A DNA stretch of 62,724 bases from Pseudomonas sp. BGI-2 (GTDB lineage: Bacteria; Pseudomonadota; Gammaproteobacteria; Pseudomonadales; Pseudomonadaceae), in contig NZ_SISB01000039.1 of the NCBI RefSeq assembly GCF_004310295.1, forward strand, positions 1 through 62,724, read 5' to 3'. The notes under the pieces are model-generated. The model did no database searches and was not told the origin of the DNA. It worked only from the letters and a program-made list of their open reading frames with translations. The translations under genes were made by a program, and so were the position numbers. The first letter of the stretch is position 1; each line of letters begins with the position of its first letter. Shown in pieces: positions 46,934-56,319 of this stretch.

Positions 46934-47263
46934 ATGGCGGCAACCGAACAGCAACACGAGCAGGCGCTGAAGACGTTTCTCGATGAGCGCCCAGAACTGC
47001 GCGTCGAACTCGACAACCTCAACCCGCTGTTGGCTCAGGCCAAGGGCGAGACTGCCGAGCAGTATCGCGACGAGCGCTTGCATGAGGCCTTCGAAGCCGA
47101 AGCCGAGCGCCTGGGTTTGTTTGCCTGGGAGCTCACGCTGCAACTGACCGCCGCAACGCCTGAAGACTACGAGACTCAGCGCCTGGAAGTGCACAAGGAA
47201 GTGGCCGAGATGGCGGGTATGGACTGGCTGGAGTATTGCGAGTTATATGGATTGAGCAAGTGA
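46934..47263 (+). CDS. DUF6388-like small acidic protein
   Basis: A 109-residue helical acidic protein with no signal peptide or membrane segment. It is similar to a conserved Pseudomonas family I recall as DUF6388 (ERPELRVELDNLNPLLAQAK; WLEYCELYGLSK). Function is unknown. AAGGAG lies 7 bases before the ATG, a strong ribosome site. It probably shares a transcript with the preceding helix-turn-helix gene. Confidence 0.7.
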   Translation: MAATEQQHEQALKTFLDERPELRVELDNLNPLLAQAKGETAEQYRDERLHEAFEAEAERLGLFAWELTLQLTAATPEDYETQRLEVHKEVAEMAGMDWLEYCELYGLSK

Positions 47264-47298
47264 CCGTGACGGTCGCTGCCTGAGGACGACTTCCGCCG

Positions 47299-48003
47299 AT
47301 GCTGCCATCCCTCTCGACGTCTCGCGCCAGCCCCGGCCACCTGCATATCCAGAAATGGCGCGGACGCATCGGCATGGCGCTGGTGGCCGCGCTCTCGGTG
47401 CTCGCCGGCATGACCGACGCCATCGGCTTCATGGCCAGCGGCGATTTTGTTTCCTTCATGAGCGGCAACACCACCCGCCTCGCCGTGGCCATCAGCGACG
47501 GCGATCTCGGGCTGACCTTGCGCCTGTTGATTCTCGTGGCGACCTTCATCGTCGGCAACGCCTTGGGTATTGTCGTCAGCCGCTTTGGTGGCCGCCGGGC
47601 GCTACCCTTGCTGCTGTGCATCGCGATGCTGCTCTGCGGCGCCGCAGCCTGGCCTTATGACGAACAATTGCCGGCGCTGCTGGCGGCGATCATCGCCATG
47701 GGCATGCTCAACGCGGCGGTGGAAGAAGTGAATGGCCTGCCGGTCGGTCTCACCTACGTCACCGGCGCCCTGTCGCGCTTCGGGCGCGGGCTGGGACGGT
47801 GGATGCTCGGTGAGCGGCGCAATGGCTGGCGGGTTCAGTTGATTCCCTGGACGGGGATGTTCGCCGGTGCAGTGCTTGGCGCGGTGCTGGAACATCACCT
47901 TGGGCTCAAGGCGTTGTTTATCAGTGGGTTGCTGGCCGGGGCGATCGGGTTGCTGTCGCTGAAAATCCCGCGGCGTTGGCAGTTGGGGTATATGCCGCGT
48001 TGA
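47299..48003 (+). CDS. DUF1275 (YoaK-family) membrane protein
   Basis: A 234-residue inner-membrane protein with about six helices. The family signature is clear: SVLAGMTDAIGFMASGDFVS, FMSGNTTRLAVAI and GLTYVTGALSRFG. Transport of a small molecule is assumed for the family but unproven. A REP doublet follows directly, and the tus operon starts beyond it. Confidence 0.9.
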   Translation: MLPSLSTSRASPGHLHIQKWRGRIGMALVAALSVLAGMTDAIGFMASGDFVSFMSGNTTRLAVAISDGDLGLTLRLLILVATFIVGNALGIVVSRFGGRRALPLLLCIAMLLCGAAAWPYDEQLPALLAAIIAMGMLNAAVEEVNGLPVGLTYVTGALSRFGRGLGRWMLGERRNGWRVQLIPWTGMFAGAVLGAVLEHHLGLKALFISGLLAGAIGLLSLKIPRRWQLGYMPR

Positions 48004-48020
48004 GCGGTGCCTGTCAGGCA

Positions 48021-48119
48021 GCCATCGCGAGCAGGCTCACTCCCACAGGGGTTTTGTGGTGGATTTCAATGTTGTGTACGACACAAATCCCTTGTAGGAG
48101 CGAGCCTGCTCGCGATGGC
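48021..48119. repeat. REP doublet
   Basis: GCCATCGCGAGCAGGCTCAC opens and the inverted GTAGGAGCGAGCCTGCTCGC then GATGGC closes. The arms differ slightly in the middle. Confidence 0.85.
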
Positions 48120-48204
48120 CGCGACTCGGTCTACGAGTAAACCCCCTTCGCCGCCCCGGCGATAAAGCTTTATCATGGACACAGTTTTGCTGATCGAGTC
48201 CGTC

Positions 48205-48597
48205 ATGAAGTTCGCCATCGCGCTGTTTTCCGCCGCCCATGCGCCCTCCTCGCGCCGTGCCTTGCTGTTTGCCCAGGCTGCGCTGGCCGGCGGGCATGAG
48301 ATTGTCCGGCTGTTTTTCTATCAGGACGGCGTCTACAACGCCTCCGGCAGCGTGGTCACGCCCCAGGATGAGCTGGACGTGCCCAAGCAATGGCGCGCCT
48401 TTGTTAGCGAGCATCAATTGGACGGCGTGGTGTGTATCGCCGCCGCCCTGCGCCGTGGCGTGTTGAACGAAGAGGAAGCAGGGCGCTATCAGCGTGACGC
48501 TGTTGCGGTGAGTGCGCCGTGGGAATTGTCCGGCCTCGGCCAGTTGCATGACGCGGTGCAAGACGCTGACCGCCTGATCTGTTTCGGAGGCGCCTGA
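48205..48597 (+). CDS. tusD: Sulfurtransferase complex subunit TusD
   Basis: A 130-residue DsrE-like protein. Cys77 in DGVVCIAAALRRG is the persulfide-carrying residue of TusD. It takes sulfur from TusA and passes it to TusE for 2-thiouridine formation in tRNA. The ATG at 48205 is chosen because MKFAIALFSA begins the first strand; the upstream frame is spurious. It is the first gene of tusD-tusC-tusB-tusE. Confidence 0.95.
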   Translation: MKFAIALFSAAHAPSSRRALLFAQAALAGGHEIVRLFFYQDGVYNASGSVVTPQDELDVPKQWRAFVSEHQLDGVVCIAAALRRGVLNEEEAGRYQRDAVAVSAPWELSGLGQLHDAVQDADRLICFGGA

Positions 48598-48598
48598 G

Positions 48599-48961
48599 AT
48601 GGCTAAATCCTTGTTGATCATCAGCCGTCAGGCCCCGTGGTCCGGGCCGAACGCGCGCGAAGCGCTGGACATCGTGCTGGCCGGCGGCGCGTTCGACCTG
48701 CCGATCGGCTTGCTGTTTCTCGATGACGGCGTGTTTCAGCTCGCCGCGAAACAAAACGCCAAGGCCCTGCAACAAAAGGACCTGAGCGCCAACCTGCAAG
48801 CGTTGCCAATGTTCGGTGTTGAAGACTTGTTCGTCTGTGGCGACAGCGCTGCCGAACGGGGCCTGGACCTCGACGGTCGGTCGCTGGAAGAAGCCCAGGT
48901 GCTGGCCGCCCAGGAAATCTCTGCACTTGTTGACCGTTACGACCAGGTGATCACCCTCTGA
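48599..48961 (+). CDS. tusC: Sulfurtransferase complex subunit TusC
   Basis: A 120-residue DsrF-like protein (MAKSLLIISRQAPWSGPNAR) with the fold of TusD but without the catalytic Cys. It forms the TusBCD hexamer. It starts one base after the TusD stop and its stop overlaps the tusB start, so translation is coupled. Confidence 0.93.
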   Translation: MAKSLLIISRQAPWSGPNAREALDIVLAGGAFDLPIGLLFLDDGVFQLAAKQNAKALQQKDLSANLQALPMFGVEDLFVCGDSAAERGLDLDGRSLEEAQVLAAQEISALVDRYDQVITL

Positions 48962-49254
48962 TGTCGACTTTGCATGTGTTGTCTCATTCCCCGTTCGGCG
49001 ATGACCGCCTGACCAGTTGCCTGCGTGTGATCGGCACGAACGATGCGCTTTTGCTGACCGGCGACGCGGTGTATGCGTTGCAGCCGGGTACCGCGCCGTT
49101 CAACGCGCTGAACGCTCTCCGTTTGAATCTGTTCGTACTGGCCGAAGATGCCCAGGCTCGCGCCCTGGAGATTCCTGAAGCGGCCAAGACCATTGATTAC
49201 CCGGCCTTCGTCGAGCTGTCGATTCACTACGACAAGGTCAACAGTTGGCTATGA
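48961..49254 (+). CDS. tusB: Sulfurtransferase complex subunit TusB
   Basis: A 97-residue DsrH-like subunit (MSTLHVLSHSPFGDDRLTSC). Its ATG overlaps the TusC stop (TGATG) and its own stop overlaps the tusE start by four bases. It completes the TusBCD complex. Confidence 0.92.
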   Translation: MSTLHVLSHSPFGDDRLTSCLRVIGTNDALLLTGDAVYALQPGTAPFNALNALRLNLFVLAEDAQARALEIPEAAKTIDYPAFVELSIHYDKVNSWL

Positions 49255-49586
49255 ATTCCCTGACGCTCGGCGCTCGCGCCATCGAGTTGGACAAGGACGG
49301 GTTCCTGGTCGAACTCAGCGATTGGTCCAATGAAGTGGCCACCGCCCTCGCCGCTGCCGAAGACATCGAGTTGAGCCCGGAGCACTGGGAAATCCTCGAA
49401 TTGTTGCGCAGCTTCTACGCCGAATTCCAACTGTCCCCGGCCACTCGCCCGCTGATCAAGTACACCGCGCTGAAGCTCGGCCCGGAAAAAGGCAACAGCC
49501 TGCACCTGAACCGACTGTTCAAAGGCACCCCTGCCAAACTCGCCGCGAAACTGGCGGGTCTGCCCAAACCGACGAATTGCTTATGA
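49251..49586 (+). CDS. tusE: TusE/DsrC-family sulfur carrier
   Basis: A 111-residue DsrC-fold protein. The penultimate Cys110 (KPTNCL) accepts the persulfide and hands it to MnmA for tRNA wobble thiolation. The earlier second Cys found in true DsrC is absent, as expected of TusE. Overlap with tusB supports the ATG at 49251. Confidence 0.94.
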   Translation: MNSLTLGARAIELDKDGFLVELSDWSNEVATALAAAEDIELSPEHWEILELLRSFYAEFQLSPATRPLIKYTALKLGPEKGNSLHLNRLFKGTPAKLAAKLAGLPKPTNCL

Positions 49587-50584
49587 CCGACTTTCCAGCG
49601 CTGACCCTCGAAACGCCCGCCGAACACCCGTTCGCCCAGTTCGTACGGATCCTCGGCAAAGGCAAGCGTGGCGCCCGCGACCTGACCCGGGTCGAAGCAC
49701 GGGAAGCCATGGGCATGGTGCTCGACGACAAGGTCGAGGACACCCAGCTCGGCGCGTTCCTGATGCTGTTGCGGCACAAGGAAGAAAGCGCCGAGGAAAT
49801 GGCCGGCTTCACCGAAGCCCTTCGTGAACGATTGAACCCGCCAGCGCTGGCGGTGGATCTGGACTGGCCGACGTATGCCGGCAAGAAGCGTCATTTGCCG
49901 TGGTATCTGCTGGCGGCCAAATGCCTGGCGCAGAACGGTGTGCGCATCTTCATGCACGGCGCTGGCGCCCACACGGCCGGCCGGCTGTACAGCGAGCAGT
50001 TGCTGGATGGATTGAGCATTCCGCTGTGCCGCGACTGGCAGCAGGTGGGCACGGCACTCGATAACGGTGGCCTGGCGTTCATGCCGCTGGTGGATTGGGC
50101 ACCGCAACTTCAGCGCATGATCGACCTGCGCAACACTTTGGGCCTGCGTTCGCCGATCCATTCCCTCACCCGCATCCTCAATCCGTTGGGCGCTCGCTGC
50201 GGCCTGCAAAGCATTTTCCACCCCGGCTACCAGGCGGTGCATCGCGATGCCAGTGGTTTGCTCGGCGACACCGCGATTGTGATCAAGGGCGATGGTGGCG
50301 AAATCGAGATCAACCCGGACGCCGACAGCCATCTGTACGGCACGACCGGCGGCGAAAGCTGGGACGAGGAATGGCCGCAGTTGTCGACCCAGCGCCACGT
50401 CAAACCCGCCTCGCTCGATCCTGAGCATTTGAAAGCGGTATGGCGCGGTGATGTGGTCGACAGTTACCCGCAAATGGCCCTGATTTCGACCATGGCCCTC
50501 GCGTTGCGCGGCCTCGGTCAGACTCGCGAACGCGCCTTCGAAACGGCCCAACAGTACTGGGATGCTCGAGACAGATCGATTTAA
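49583..50584 (+). CDS. ybiB: TrpD2/YbiB-type glycosyltransferase-like protein
   Basis: A 333-residue protein with the fold of anthranilate phosphoribosyltransferase: FVRILGKGKRGARDLTRVEA, LPWYLLAAKCLAQNGVRIFM and GARCGLQSIFHPGYQ. YbiB-type proteins bind nucleic acid and are not true TrpD enzymes. It overlaps the end of tusE by four bases, an arrangement common in Pseudomonas. Its function beyond nucleic acid binding is not settled. Confidence 0.88.
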   Translation: MTDFPALTLETPAEHPFAQFVRILGKGKRGARDLTRVEAREAMGMVLDDKVEDTQLGAFLMLLRHKEESAEEMAGFTEALRERLNPPALAVDLDWPTYAGKKRHLPWYLLAAKCLAQNGVRIFMHGAGAHTAGRLYSEQLLDGLSIPLCRDWQQVGTALDNGGLAFMPLVDWAPQLQRMIDLRNTLGLRSPIHSLTRILNPLGARCGLQSIFHPGYQAVHRDASGLLGDTAIVIKGDGGEIEINPDADSHLYGTTGGESWDEEWPQLSTQRHVKPASLDPEHLKAVWRGDVVDSYPQMALISTMALALRGLGQTRERAFETAQQYWDARDRSI

Positions 50585-50674
50585 CCGATCATAACGCTCC
50601 AACCTTTGCGCTTTTTTATCGAACCTATGCGAATAGACTCCTCTCCAACGCTTATCGGTTGAGGAGTCTTGAGC

Positions 50675-51676
50675 ATGGGTTTGTTAGTTGAAGGTCGCTG
50701 GCAGGACCAGTGGTACGAAAGCAGCAAGGACGGCGCGTTCCAGCGTGAACAGGCGCAACGTCGTAACTGGCTGACCGCCGACGGCAAGCCCGGCCCGACG
50801 GGTGTCGGTGGTTTTGCGGCCGAGGCCGGTCGTTATCATCTCTACGTGTCTCTCGCCTGTCCGTGGGCGCATCGCACGCTGATCCTGCGCAAACTCAAAG
50901 GCCTGGACAACCTGATCGATGTTTCGGTGGTCAGTTGGCTGATGCTGGAAAACGGCTGGACCTTCGACCAGAACCTCGGCTCGACCGGCGACAAACTCGA
51001 TCACTTCGACTTCATGCACCAGCGTTACACCGCCGACACCGCCGACTACACCGGCCGCGTCACTGTGCCGGTGCTCTGGGACAAACAGCAAAACCGCATC
51101 GTCAACAATGAATCGGCGGAGATCATCCGCATGTTCAATGGCGCCTTCGATGATTTGACTGGCAATGACCTGGATTTCTATCCGGCGCCGTTGCGCGGCG
51201 AGATCGATGCGTTGAATGAACGGATTTATCCGGCGGTGAACAACGGCGTTTATCGGGCAGGGTTTGCCACGTCGCAGTCGGCTTATGAAGAAGCGTTCGA
51301 TGGATTGTTCGCGGAACTGGATCGCCTGGAAGAGTTGTTAGGCGCCAATCGTTACCTGGCCGGTGAATACCTGACCGAAGCTGATATCCGCCTGTTCACC
51401 ACGCTGATTCGCTTTGACGCGGTGTATCACGGCCACTTCAAGTGCAACCTGCGGCGGATTACCGATTATCCGAATCTGTCGAACTGGCTGCGGGAGATTT
51501 ACCAGTGGCCGAGGATTGCCGAGACGGTGGATTTCCAGCACATCAAGAATCACTACTACGGCAGCCACAAGACCATCAATCCTACCGGGGTTGTGCCGAA
51601 AGGGCCGGCGCAGGATTTCACGGCAACCCATGATCGGGCGCGGTTGAGTGGGAAAGGGGTTTGGCGCAGGGCCTGA
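50675..51676 (+). CDS. Glutathionyl-hydroquinone reductase (Xi-class GST)
   Basis: A 333-residue Xi-class glutathione transferase. The catalytic Cys62 lies in SLACPWAHRTLI, followed by VSWLMLENGWTF, VPVLWDKQQNRIVNNESAEI and the helical C-domain with RFDAVYHGHFKCN. It removes glutathione from glutathionyl-hydroquinones and related quinone adducts. The ATG at 50675 is the conserved start. It stands alone and is followed by a REP doublet. Confidence 0.93.
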   Translation: MGLLVEGRWQDQWYESSKDGAFQREQAQRRNWLTADGKPGPTGVGGFAAEAGRYHLYVSLACPWAHRTLILRKLKGLDNLIDVSVVSWLMLENGWTFDQNLGSTGDKLDHFDFMHQRYTADTADYTGRVTVPVLWDKQQNRIVNNESAEIIRMFNGAFDDLTGNDLDFYPAPLRGEIDALNERIYPAVNNGVYRAGFATSQSAYEEAFDGLFAELDRLEELLGANRYLAGEYLTEADIRLFTTLIRFDAVYHGHFKCNLRRITDYPNLSNWLREIYQWPRIAETVDFQHIKNHYYGSHKTINPTGVVPKGPAQDFTATHDRARLSGKGVWRRA

Positions 51677-51701
51677 GGTGTGTGAAGCTTTTGAGGGCCC
51701 C

Positions 51702-51776
51702 TTCGCGGGCAAGCCTCGCTCCTACAGGTTATGTGTTCACTCAGCACGCAACCAAGGAGCGAGGCTTGCCCGCGAA
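51702..51776. repeat. REP doublet
   Basis: TTCGCGGGCAAGCCTCGCTC returns inverted as GAGCGAGGCTTGCCCGCGAA, with a short centre. It lies between convergent genes. Confidence 0.9.
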
Positions 51777-51792
51777 TGAGGCGACTCGGTCT

Positions 51793-53187
51793 TCAGACTT
51801 GCGCCTGAGCACCCTCGAACCACGCCAGTTTTTCGCGCAATTGCACCACTTCCCCAACGATCACCAGCGTCGGCGCATGCACTTCATGCTCCGCCACCAG
51901 CCGTGGCAAATCGGCCAGCGTGCCGGTAAACACCCGCTGATTGACCGTGGTGCCCTGCTGAATCAACGCCGCTGGGGTATCTGCCCCGCGACCATGCTTG
52001 ATCAACTGTTCGCAGATGATCGGCAAGCCCACCAGCCCCATGTAAAACACCAGGGTTTGCGCCGGCGCGACCAGGTCGGCCCACGGCAAATCGGTGGAAC
52101 CGTCCTTCAAGTGCCCGGTGACAAAACGTACCGACTGCGCGTAATCGCGGTGAGTCAGCGGAATCCCGGCGTACGCCGCGCAACCGCTGGCGGCCGTGAT
52201 ACCTGGCACCACCTGGAACGGGATGCCATGGGCCGCCAGTTCTTCGATCTCTTCACCGCCGCGACCGAAGATGAACGGATCACCGCCCTTCAATCGCACG
52301 ACCCGCTTGCCTTGCTTGGCCAGATCCACCAGTTGCTGGTTGATCTGATCCTGAGGCACGGCGTGATCGGCGCGACGCTTGCCGACGTAGACCCGCTCGG
52401 CATCGCGACGACACAAATCGAGAATCGCCGGGGCGACCAAACGGTCGTACAACACCACATCGGCTTGCTGCATCAGGCGCAAGGCACGGAAGGTCAGCAA
52501 GTCTGGATCACCTGGACCTGCACCCACCAAATACACTTCACCGGTGGCGACCGGCGCTTCGCCATTGATCTTCGCCAGCATCAAGCGCTCGGCTTCAGCG
52601 CCCTGCCCGGCCAGTTGCCGGTCGGCAATCGGGCCCTGGAATACATCTTCCCAGAACGCCCGACGCTGCTGCACATCCGGGAACAGGCCTTTGACCTGAC
52701 TGCGAAAACGCGCCGCCAGACCGGCCAGTTGACCGTAGGTGGAAGGAATCCAGGTTTCCAGCTTGGCGCGGATCAACCGCGCCAGTACCGGCGCATCGCC
52801 GCCGCTGGACACCGCAATAATCAAGGGAGAGCGGTCGACGATTGCCGGGAAGATCACGCTGCACAGGGCTGGCGCATCCACCACGTTGACCGGCACGCAA
52901 CGCCGATGGGCATCGGCAGAGACTTGCGCGTTCAGCGGTTCGTCGTCGGTGGCGGCAATGATCAGCCCGCAACCGTCCAGGTCCGCTGCGACGTAGCCCC
53001 GTAAAAGGCATTCGCCACCGCTGCCGGCAACCAATTCGCGCAGCTGCGGTTCGATTTCAGGTGCGACCACCCGCAGCAGCGCACCGGCTTCGGCCAGCAG
53101 GCGGGATTTGCGCAAGGCAATCTCCCCCCCGCCGACGACCAACACACGACTGCCGCGAAGGTTATGAAACAGCGGCAGATAGTCCAT
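51793..53187 (-). CDS. cysG: Sirohaem synthase (fused methyltransferase, dehydrogenase and ferrochelatase)
   Basis: A 464-residue fusion. Residues 1 to about 210 are the precorrin-2 dehydrogenase/ferrochelatase half (VLVVGGGEIALRKSRLL, an NAD loop). Residues about 215-460 are the uroporphyrinogen-III methyltransferase half (VYLVGAGPGDPDLLTFRALR; VRLKGGDPFIFGRGGEE). It turns uroporphyrinogen III into sirohaem for sulfite and nitrite reductases. It follows serS with no spacer, so the pair is co-transcribed. Confidence 0.97.
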   Translation of the reverse strand: MDYLPLFHNLRGSRVLVVGGGEIALRKSRLLAEAGALLRVVAPEIEPQLRELVAGSGGECLLRGYVAADLDGCGLIIAATDDEPLNAQVSADAHRRCVPVNVVDAPALCSVIFPAIVDRSPLIIAVSSGGDAPVLARLIRAKLETWIPSTYGQLAGLAARFRSQVKGLFPDVQQRRAFWEDVFQGPIADRQLAGQGAEAERLMLAKINGEAPVATGEVYLVGAGPGDPDLLTFRALRLMQQADVVLYDRLVAPAILDLCRRDAERVYVGKRRADHAVPQDQINQQLVDLAKQGKRVVRLKGGDPFIFGRGGEEIEELAAHGIPFQVVPGITAASGCAAYAGIPLTHRDYAQSVRFVTGHLKDGSTDLPWADLVAPAQTLVFYMGLVGLPIICEQLIKHGRGADTPAALIQQGTTVNQRVFTGTLADLPRLVAEHEVHAPTLVIVGEVVQLREKLAWFEGAQAQV

Positions 53188-54468
53188 TTAGCCGATGACC
53201 TCGAGGCCACCCATGTACGGTTTCAGCACTTCAGGCACACGGATCGAACCGTCGGCCTGCTGGTAGTTTTCCAGCACCGCCACCAGCGTACGACCGACCG
53301 CCAGGCCGGAGCCGTTCAGGGTGTGGACCAGTTCAGGCTTGCCGGTTTCCGGGTTGCGGAAACGCGCTTGCATACGACGGGCCTGGAAGTCGCCGCAGTT
53401 GGAGCACGACGAAATCTCGCGGTATTTGTCCTGGCTCGGAATCCACACTTCCAGGTCGTAGGTCTTGACCGCGCTGAAACCCATGTCACCGGTGCACAGC
53501 GCAATCGTGCGATAAGGCAATTCCAGCAGTTGCAGGACTTTTTCAGCGTTGGCCGTCAGGCCTTCCAACGCCTCCATCGAGGTCGACGGCTCAACGATCT
53601 GGACCATCTCGACCTTGTCGAACTGGTGCTGACGGATCATGCCGCGGGTGTCACGGCCCGATGCACCGGCTTCGCTGCGGAAGCACGGGGTGTGGGCGAC
53701 GAACTTGATCGGCAGCAGTTTGGAATCGACGATCTCGCCGGCCACGATGTTGGTCAGCGATACTTCTGCGGTCGGGATCAGGTACAGATCGGCTTCGCCT
53801 TCGCGGCTGATCTTGAACAGGTCTTCTTCGAACTTCGGCAGCTGACCGGTGCCTTGCAGCGCAGGCGCCTGGACCAGATAAGGCGTGTAAGCCTCTTCGT
53901 AACCGTGTTCGCTGGTGTGCAGGTTGATCATGAACTGCGCCAAGGCGCGGTGCATACGGGCAATCGGGCCGCGCAACAGGGCGAAACGGGCGCCGGACAG
54001 CTTGGCGGCGGTTTCGAAGTCCAGCCAGCCGAATTTCTCGCCCAGGGCCACGTGGTCCTGAACCGGGAAATCGAAGGCGGTCGGGGTGCCCCAGCGGCGC
54101 ACTTCGACGTTGCCGTCTTCGTCATCACCGATGGGTACGGATTCGTGCGGCAGGTTCGGGATGCCGAGCAGAATCGAGTCCAGATCGGTCTGGATCCCGT
54201 CCAGCTCGACTTTACCGGCGCTCAACTCGTTCGCCATGCGCTCGACGTCGGCCATCAGCGGCGCGATGTCTTCGCCGCGCTGCTTGGCCTGGCCGATGGT
54301 TTTGGAGCGCGCATTACGTTCAGCCTGCAGTGCTTCGGTGCGGGTCTGGACGGTCTTGCGCTGTTCTTCCAGCGCTTCGATGCGCGCAACATCCAGCGTG
54401 TAACCACGGGATGCCAGGCGGTCCGCTACGTCCTGAAGGTTGCTACGTAACAGTTTGGAATCGAGCAT
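53188..54468 (-). CDS. serS: Seryl-tRNA synthetase
   Basis: A 426-residue class II synthetase. The N-terminal long coiled-coil arm (about residues 30-100) contacts the tRNA. The catalytic motifs include the motif 2 region around FRSEAGASGRDTRGMIRQHQ and motif 3 NGSGLAVGRTLVAVLENYQQ. The order serS-cysG and crcB upstream is the standard Pseudomonas arrangement. Confidence 0.98.
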   Translation of the reverse strand: MLDSKLLRSNLQDVADRLASRGYTLDVARIEALEEQRKTVQTRTEALQAERNARSKTIGQAKQRGEDIAPLMADVERMANELSAGKVELDGIQTDLDSILLGIPNLPHESVPIGDDEDGNVEVRRWGTPTAFDFPVQDHVALGEKFGWLDFETAAKLSGARFALLRGPIARMHRALAQFMINLHTSEHGYEEAYTPYLVQAPALQGTGQLPKFEEDLFKISREGEADLYLIPTAEVSLTNIVAGEIVDSKLLPIKFVAHTPCFRSEAGASGRDTRGMIRQHQFDKVEMVQIVEPSTSMEALEGLTANAEKVLQLLELPYRTIALCTGDMGFSAVKTYDLEVWIPSQDKYREISSCSNCGDFQARRMQARFRNPETGKPELVHTLNGSGLAVGRTLVAVLENYQQADGSIRVPEVLKPYMGGLEVIG

Positions 54469-54483
54469 GTCGGTCTCTCGTTA

Positions 54484-54858
54484 TCAAAGTTTGGTCAAGG
54501 ACAGGCCAGCCCAGGTCGCGAGCAGCCCTCCGAATACGCTGATGGCAGCATAGCCCAGGGCCAGCGGCATTTGCCCGGTTTCCAGCAGGCGCACCGTATC
54601 CAGTGAAAAGGATGAAAAAGTCGTCAGCCCCCCGAGGAAGCCGACCATCAACCCGGCGCGCACCTCAATCGGCACCTCCGGGCGGATCAAAAACAGACCG
54701 TATAGAACGCCGATCAGCAAACAGCCGACGATATTAACGGCCAGCGTCGCGGTATAGAAGTGCCGTGGCCAATTAGCATTGATCCAGTTACCGGTAGCAA
54801 AGCGCAACAGTGTCCCGGCGACACCGCCGACGGATACCGCAATGACCAAAGGAATCAC
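54484..54858 (-). CDS. crcB: Fluoride channel CrcB (Fluc)
   Basis: A 124-residue membrane protein with four helices. Family motifs GTLLRFATGNWIN and GGLTTFSSFSLDT are present. It exports fluoride as an antiparallel dimer. The start overlaps the rarA stop, so there is no room for a fluoride riboswitch; expression is coupled to rarA. Confidence 0.95.
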   Translation of the reverse strand: MIPLVIAVSVGGVAGTLLRFATGNWINANWPRHFYTATLAVNIVGCLLIGVLYGLFLIRPEVPIEVRAGLMVGFLGGLTTFSSFSLDTVRLLETGQMPLALGYAAISVFGGLLATWAGLSLTKL

Positions 54859-56180
54859 TATGTTCTCCGCTGCCGGGGGCTTAGACGGTCAAGTTGTGCG
54901 AGGTGATTGAGCTTTTCGCCGATCTTCAGCTCAAGGCCGCGAGGCACTGGCTGATAGAACGGTTGTGGCTCAAGTTCGTCCGGGAAGTAGTCTTCGCCAG
55001 CGGCGTAAGCGTCCGGCTCATCGTGCGCGTAACGGTATTCATCGCCGTAACCCAATTGCTTCATCAGTTTGGTCGGAGCGTTACGCAAATGCAGCGGCAC
55101 TTCCAGCGAACCGTGTTCGGTGGCGCTGCGCATGGCGGCTTTGAAACCCATGTACACCGCGTTGCTTTTCGGCGCGCAAGCCAGATAGGTGATGGCTTGG
55201 GCCACCGCCAATTCGCCTTCGGGACTGCCGAGGCGCTCCTGCACTTCCCATGCCGCGAGGCACAGGCTCAGGGCGCGCGGGTCGGCGTTGCCGATGTCTT
55301 CGCTGGCCATGCGCACCACGCGCCGGGCCAGGTACAGCGGGTCGCAACCGCCGTCGATCATCCGCGCGAACCAGTACAGCGCGCCGTCGGGATTGGAGCC
55401 GCGCACCGATTTATGCAGCGCGGAAATCTGGTCGTAGAACGCTTCGCCGCCCTTGTCGAAACGCCGACGGGTATCGCCGAGCAGGCTTTGCAGCAGATCG
55501 ACGCCGATCTCGCTGTTGTCTTCTGCCAGGTCCGAGGCGTTTTCCAACAGGTTGAGCAGACGGCGGCCATCGCCATCAGCGGCGGACAACAGCATCTGGA
55601 AGCCTTCATCGCTGAGGGTCAGTTGCCGCTTGCCCAGGCCACGCTCTTCGGTCAGCGCGCGATGCACCAGTTTGCGCAGGGCCGCTTCGTCGAGGCTCTT
55701 GAGCACGTAGACACGTGCCCGGGAGAGCAAGGCGTTGTTGAGTTCGAACGAGGGGTTTTCCGTGGTCGCGCCGATGAAAATCAGCGTGCCGTCTTCAACG
55801 TAGGGCAGGAATGCATCCTGCTGCGACTTGTTGAAGCGATGCACTTCGTCGACGAACAGGATGGTGCGTTTGCCGTATTGGCCGGCCTGCTGCTTGGCGA
55901 TTTCCACCGCCTGACGGATTTCCTTCACGCCGGCCAATACCGCCGAGACCGTTTCGAAGTGCGCGTCCGAGACTTCCGCCAGCAACCGCGCCAGGGTGGT
56001 TTTGCCCACGCCGGGCGGGCCCCAGAAGATCATCGAGTGCAGGGCACCCTGCTCCAGGGCTTCGCGCAAAGGCTTGCCGCGAGCGAGCAGGTGTTCCTGA
56101 CCGACGTACTCGTCCAGATTGGCTGCGCGCAGGCGTGCGGCCAAAGGCTGAGCTATCGGGGCACTGCGAAACAGGTCCAT
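54858..56180 (-). CDS. rarA: Replication-associated recombination protein A (RarA/MgsA)
   Basis: A 440-residue AAA+ ATPase related to clamp loaders. Walker A is GPPGVGKTTLARL near residue 55, Walker B LFVDEVHRFNKSQQDAFLP, followed by the RarA-specific C-terminal tetramerisation region (LARRVVRMASEDIGNADPRA). It acts at stalled forks. The ATG at 56180 (MDLFRSAPIA) is preferred to a GTG one codon earlier. It overlaps crcB downstream. Confidence 0.96.
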   Translation of the reverse strand: MDLFRSAPIAQPLAARLRAANLDEYVGQEHLLARGKPLREALEQGALHSMIFWGPPGVGKTTLARLLAEVSDAHFETVSAVLAGVKEIRQAVEIAKQQAGQYGKRTILFVDEVHRFNKSQQDAFLPYVEDGTLIFIGATTENPSFELNNALLSRARVYVLKSLDEAALRKLVHRALTEERGLGKRQLTLSDEGFQMLLSAADGDGRRLLNLLENASDLAEDNSEIGVDLLQSLLGDTRRRFDKGGEAFYDQISALHKSVRGSNPDGALYWFARMIDGGCDPLYLARRVVRMASEDIGNADPRALSLCLAAWEVQERLGSPEGELAVAQAITYLACAPKSNAVYMGFKAAMRSATEHGSLEVPLHLRNAPTKLMKQLGYGDEYRYAHDEPDAYAAGEDYFPDELEPQPFYQPVPRGLELKIGEKLNHLAQLDRLSPRQRRT

Positions 56181-56215
56181 CACTGCTTATGAAACCTCAC
56201 TGATTCTTTATCCCT

Positions 56216-56307
56216 TGTAGGAGCGAAGCTTGCTCGCGAAAGCGGTGTGTCAGTCGCCGTGAATGTCGTCTGGAAAACCGCTTTCGCGAGCAAGCTTCGC
56301 TCCTACA
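56216..56307. repeat. REP doublet between lolA and rarA
   Basis: TGTAGGAGCGAAGCTTGCTC followed by GCGAAAGCGGT returns inverted as ACCGCTTTCGC and the matching arm. It lies inside a same-direction gene series, so it may separate transcript halves. Confidence 0.9.
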
Positions 56308-56319
56308 GGGACTTGCGGT

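Noticed and set aside
54859..55000. Fluoride riboswitch for crcB
   Set aside because: crcB starts inside the end of rarA, leaving no leader where one could fold.
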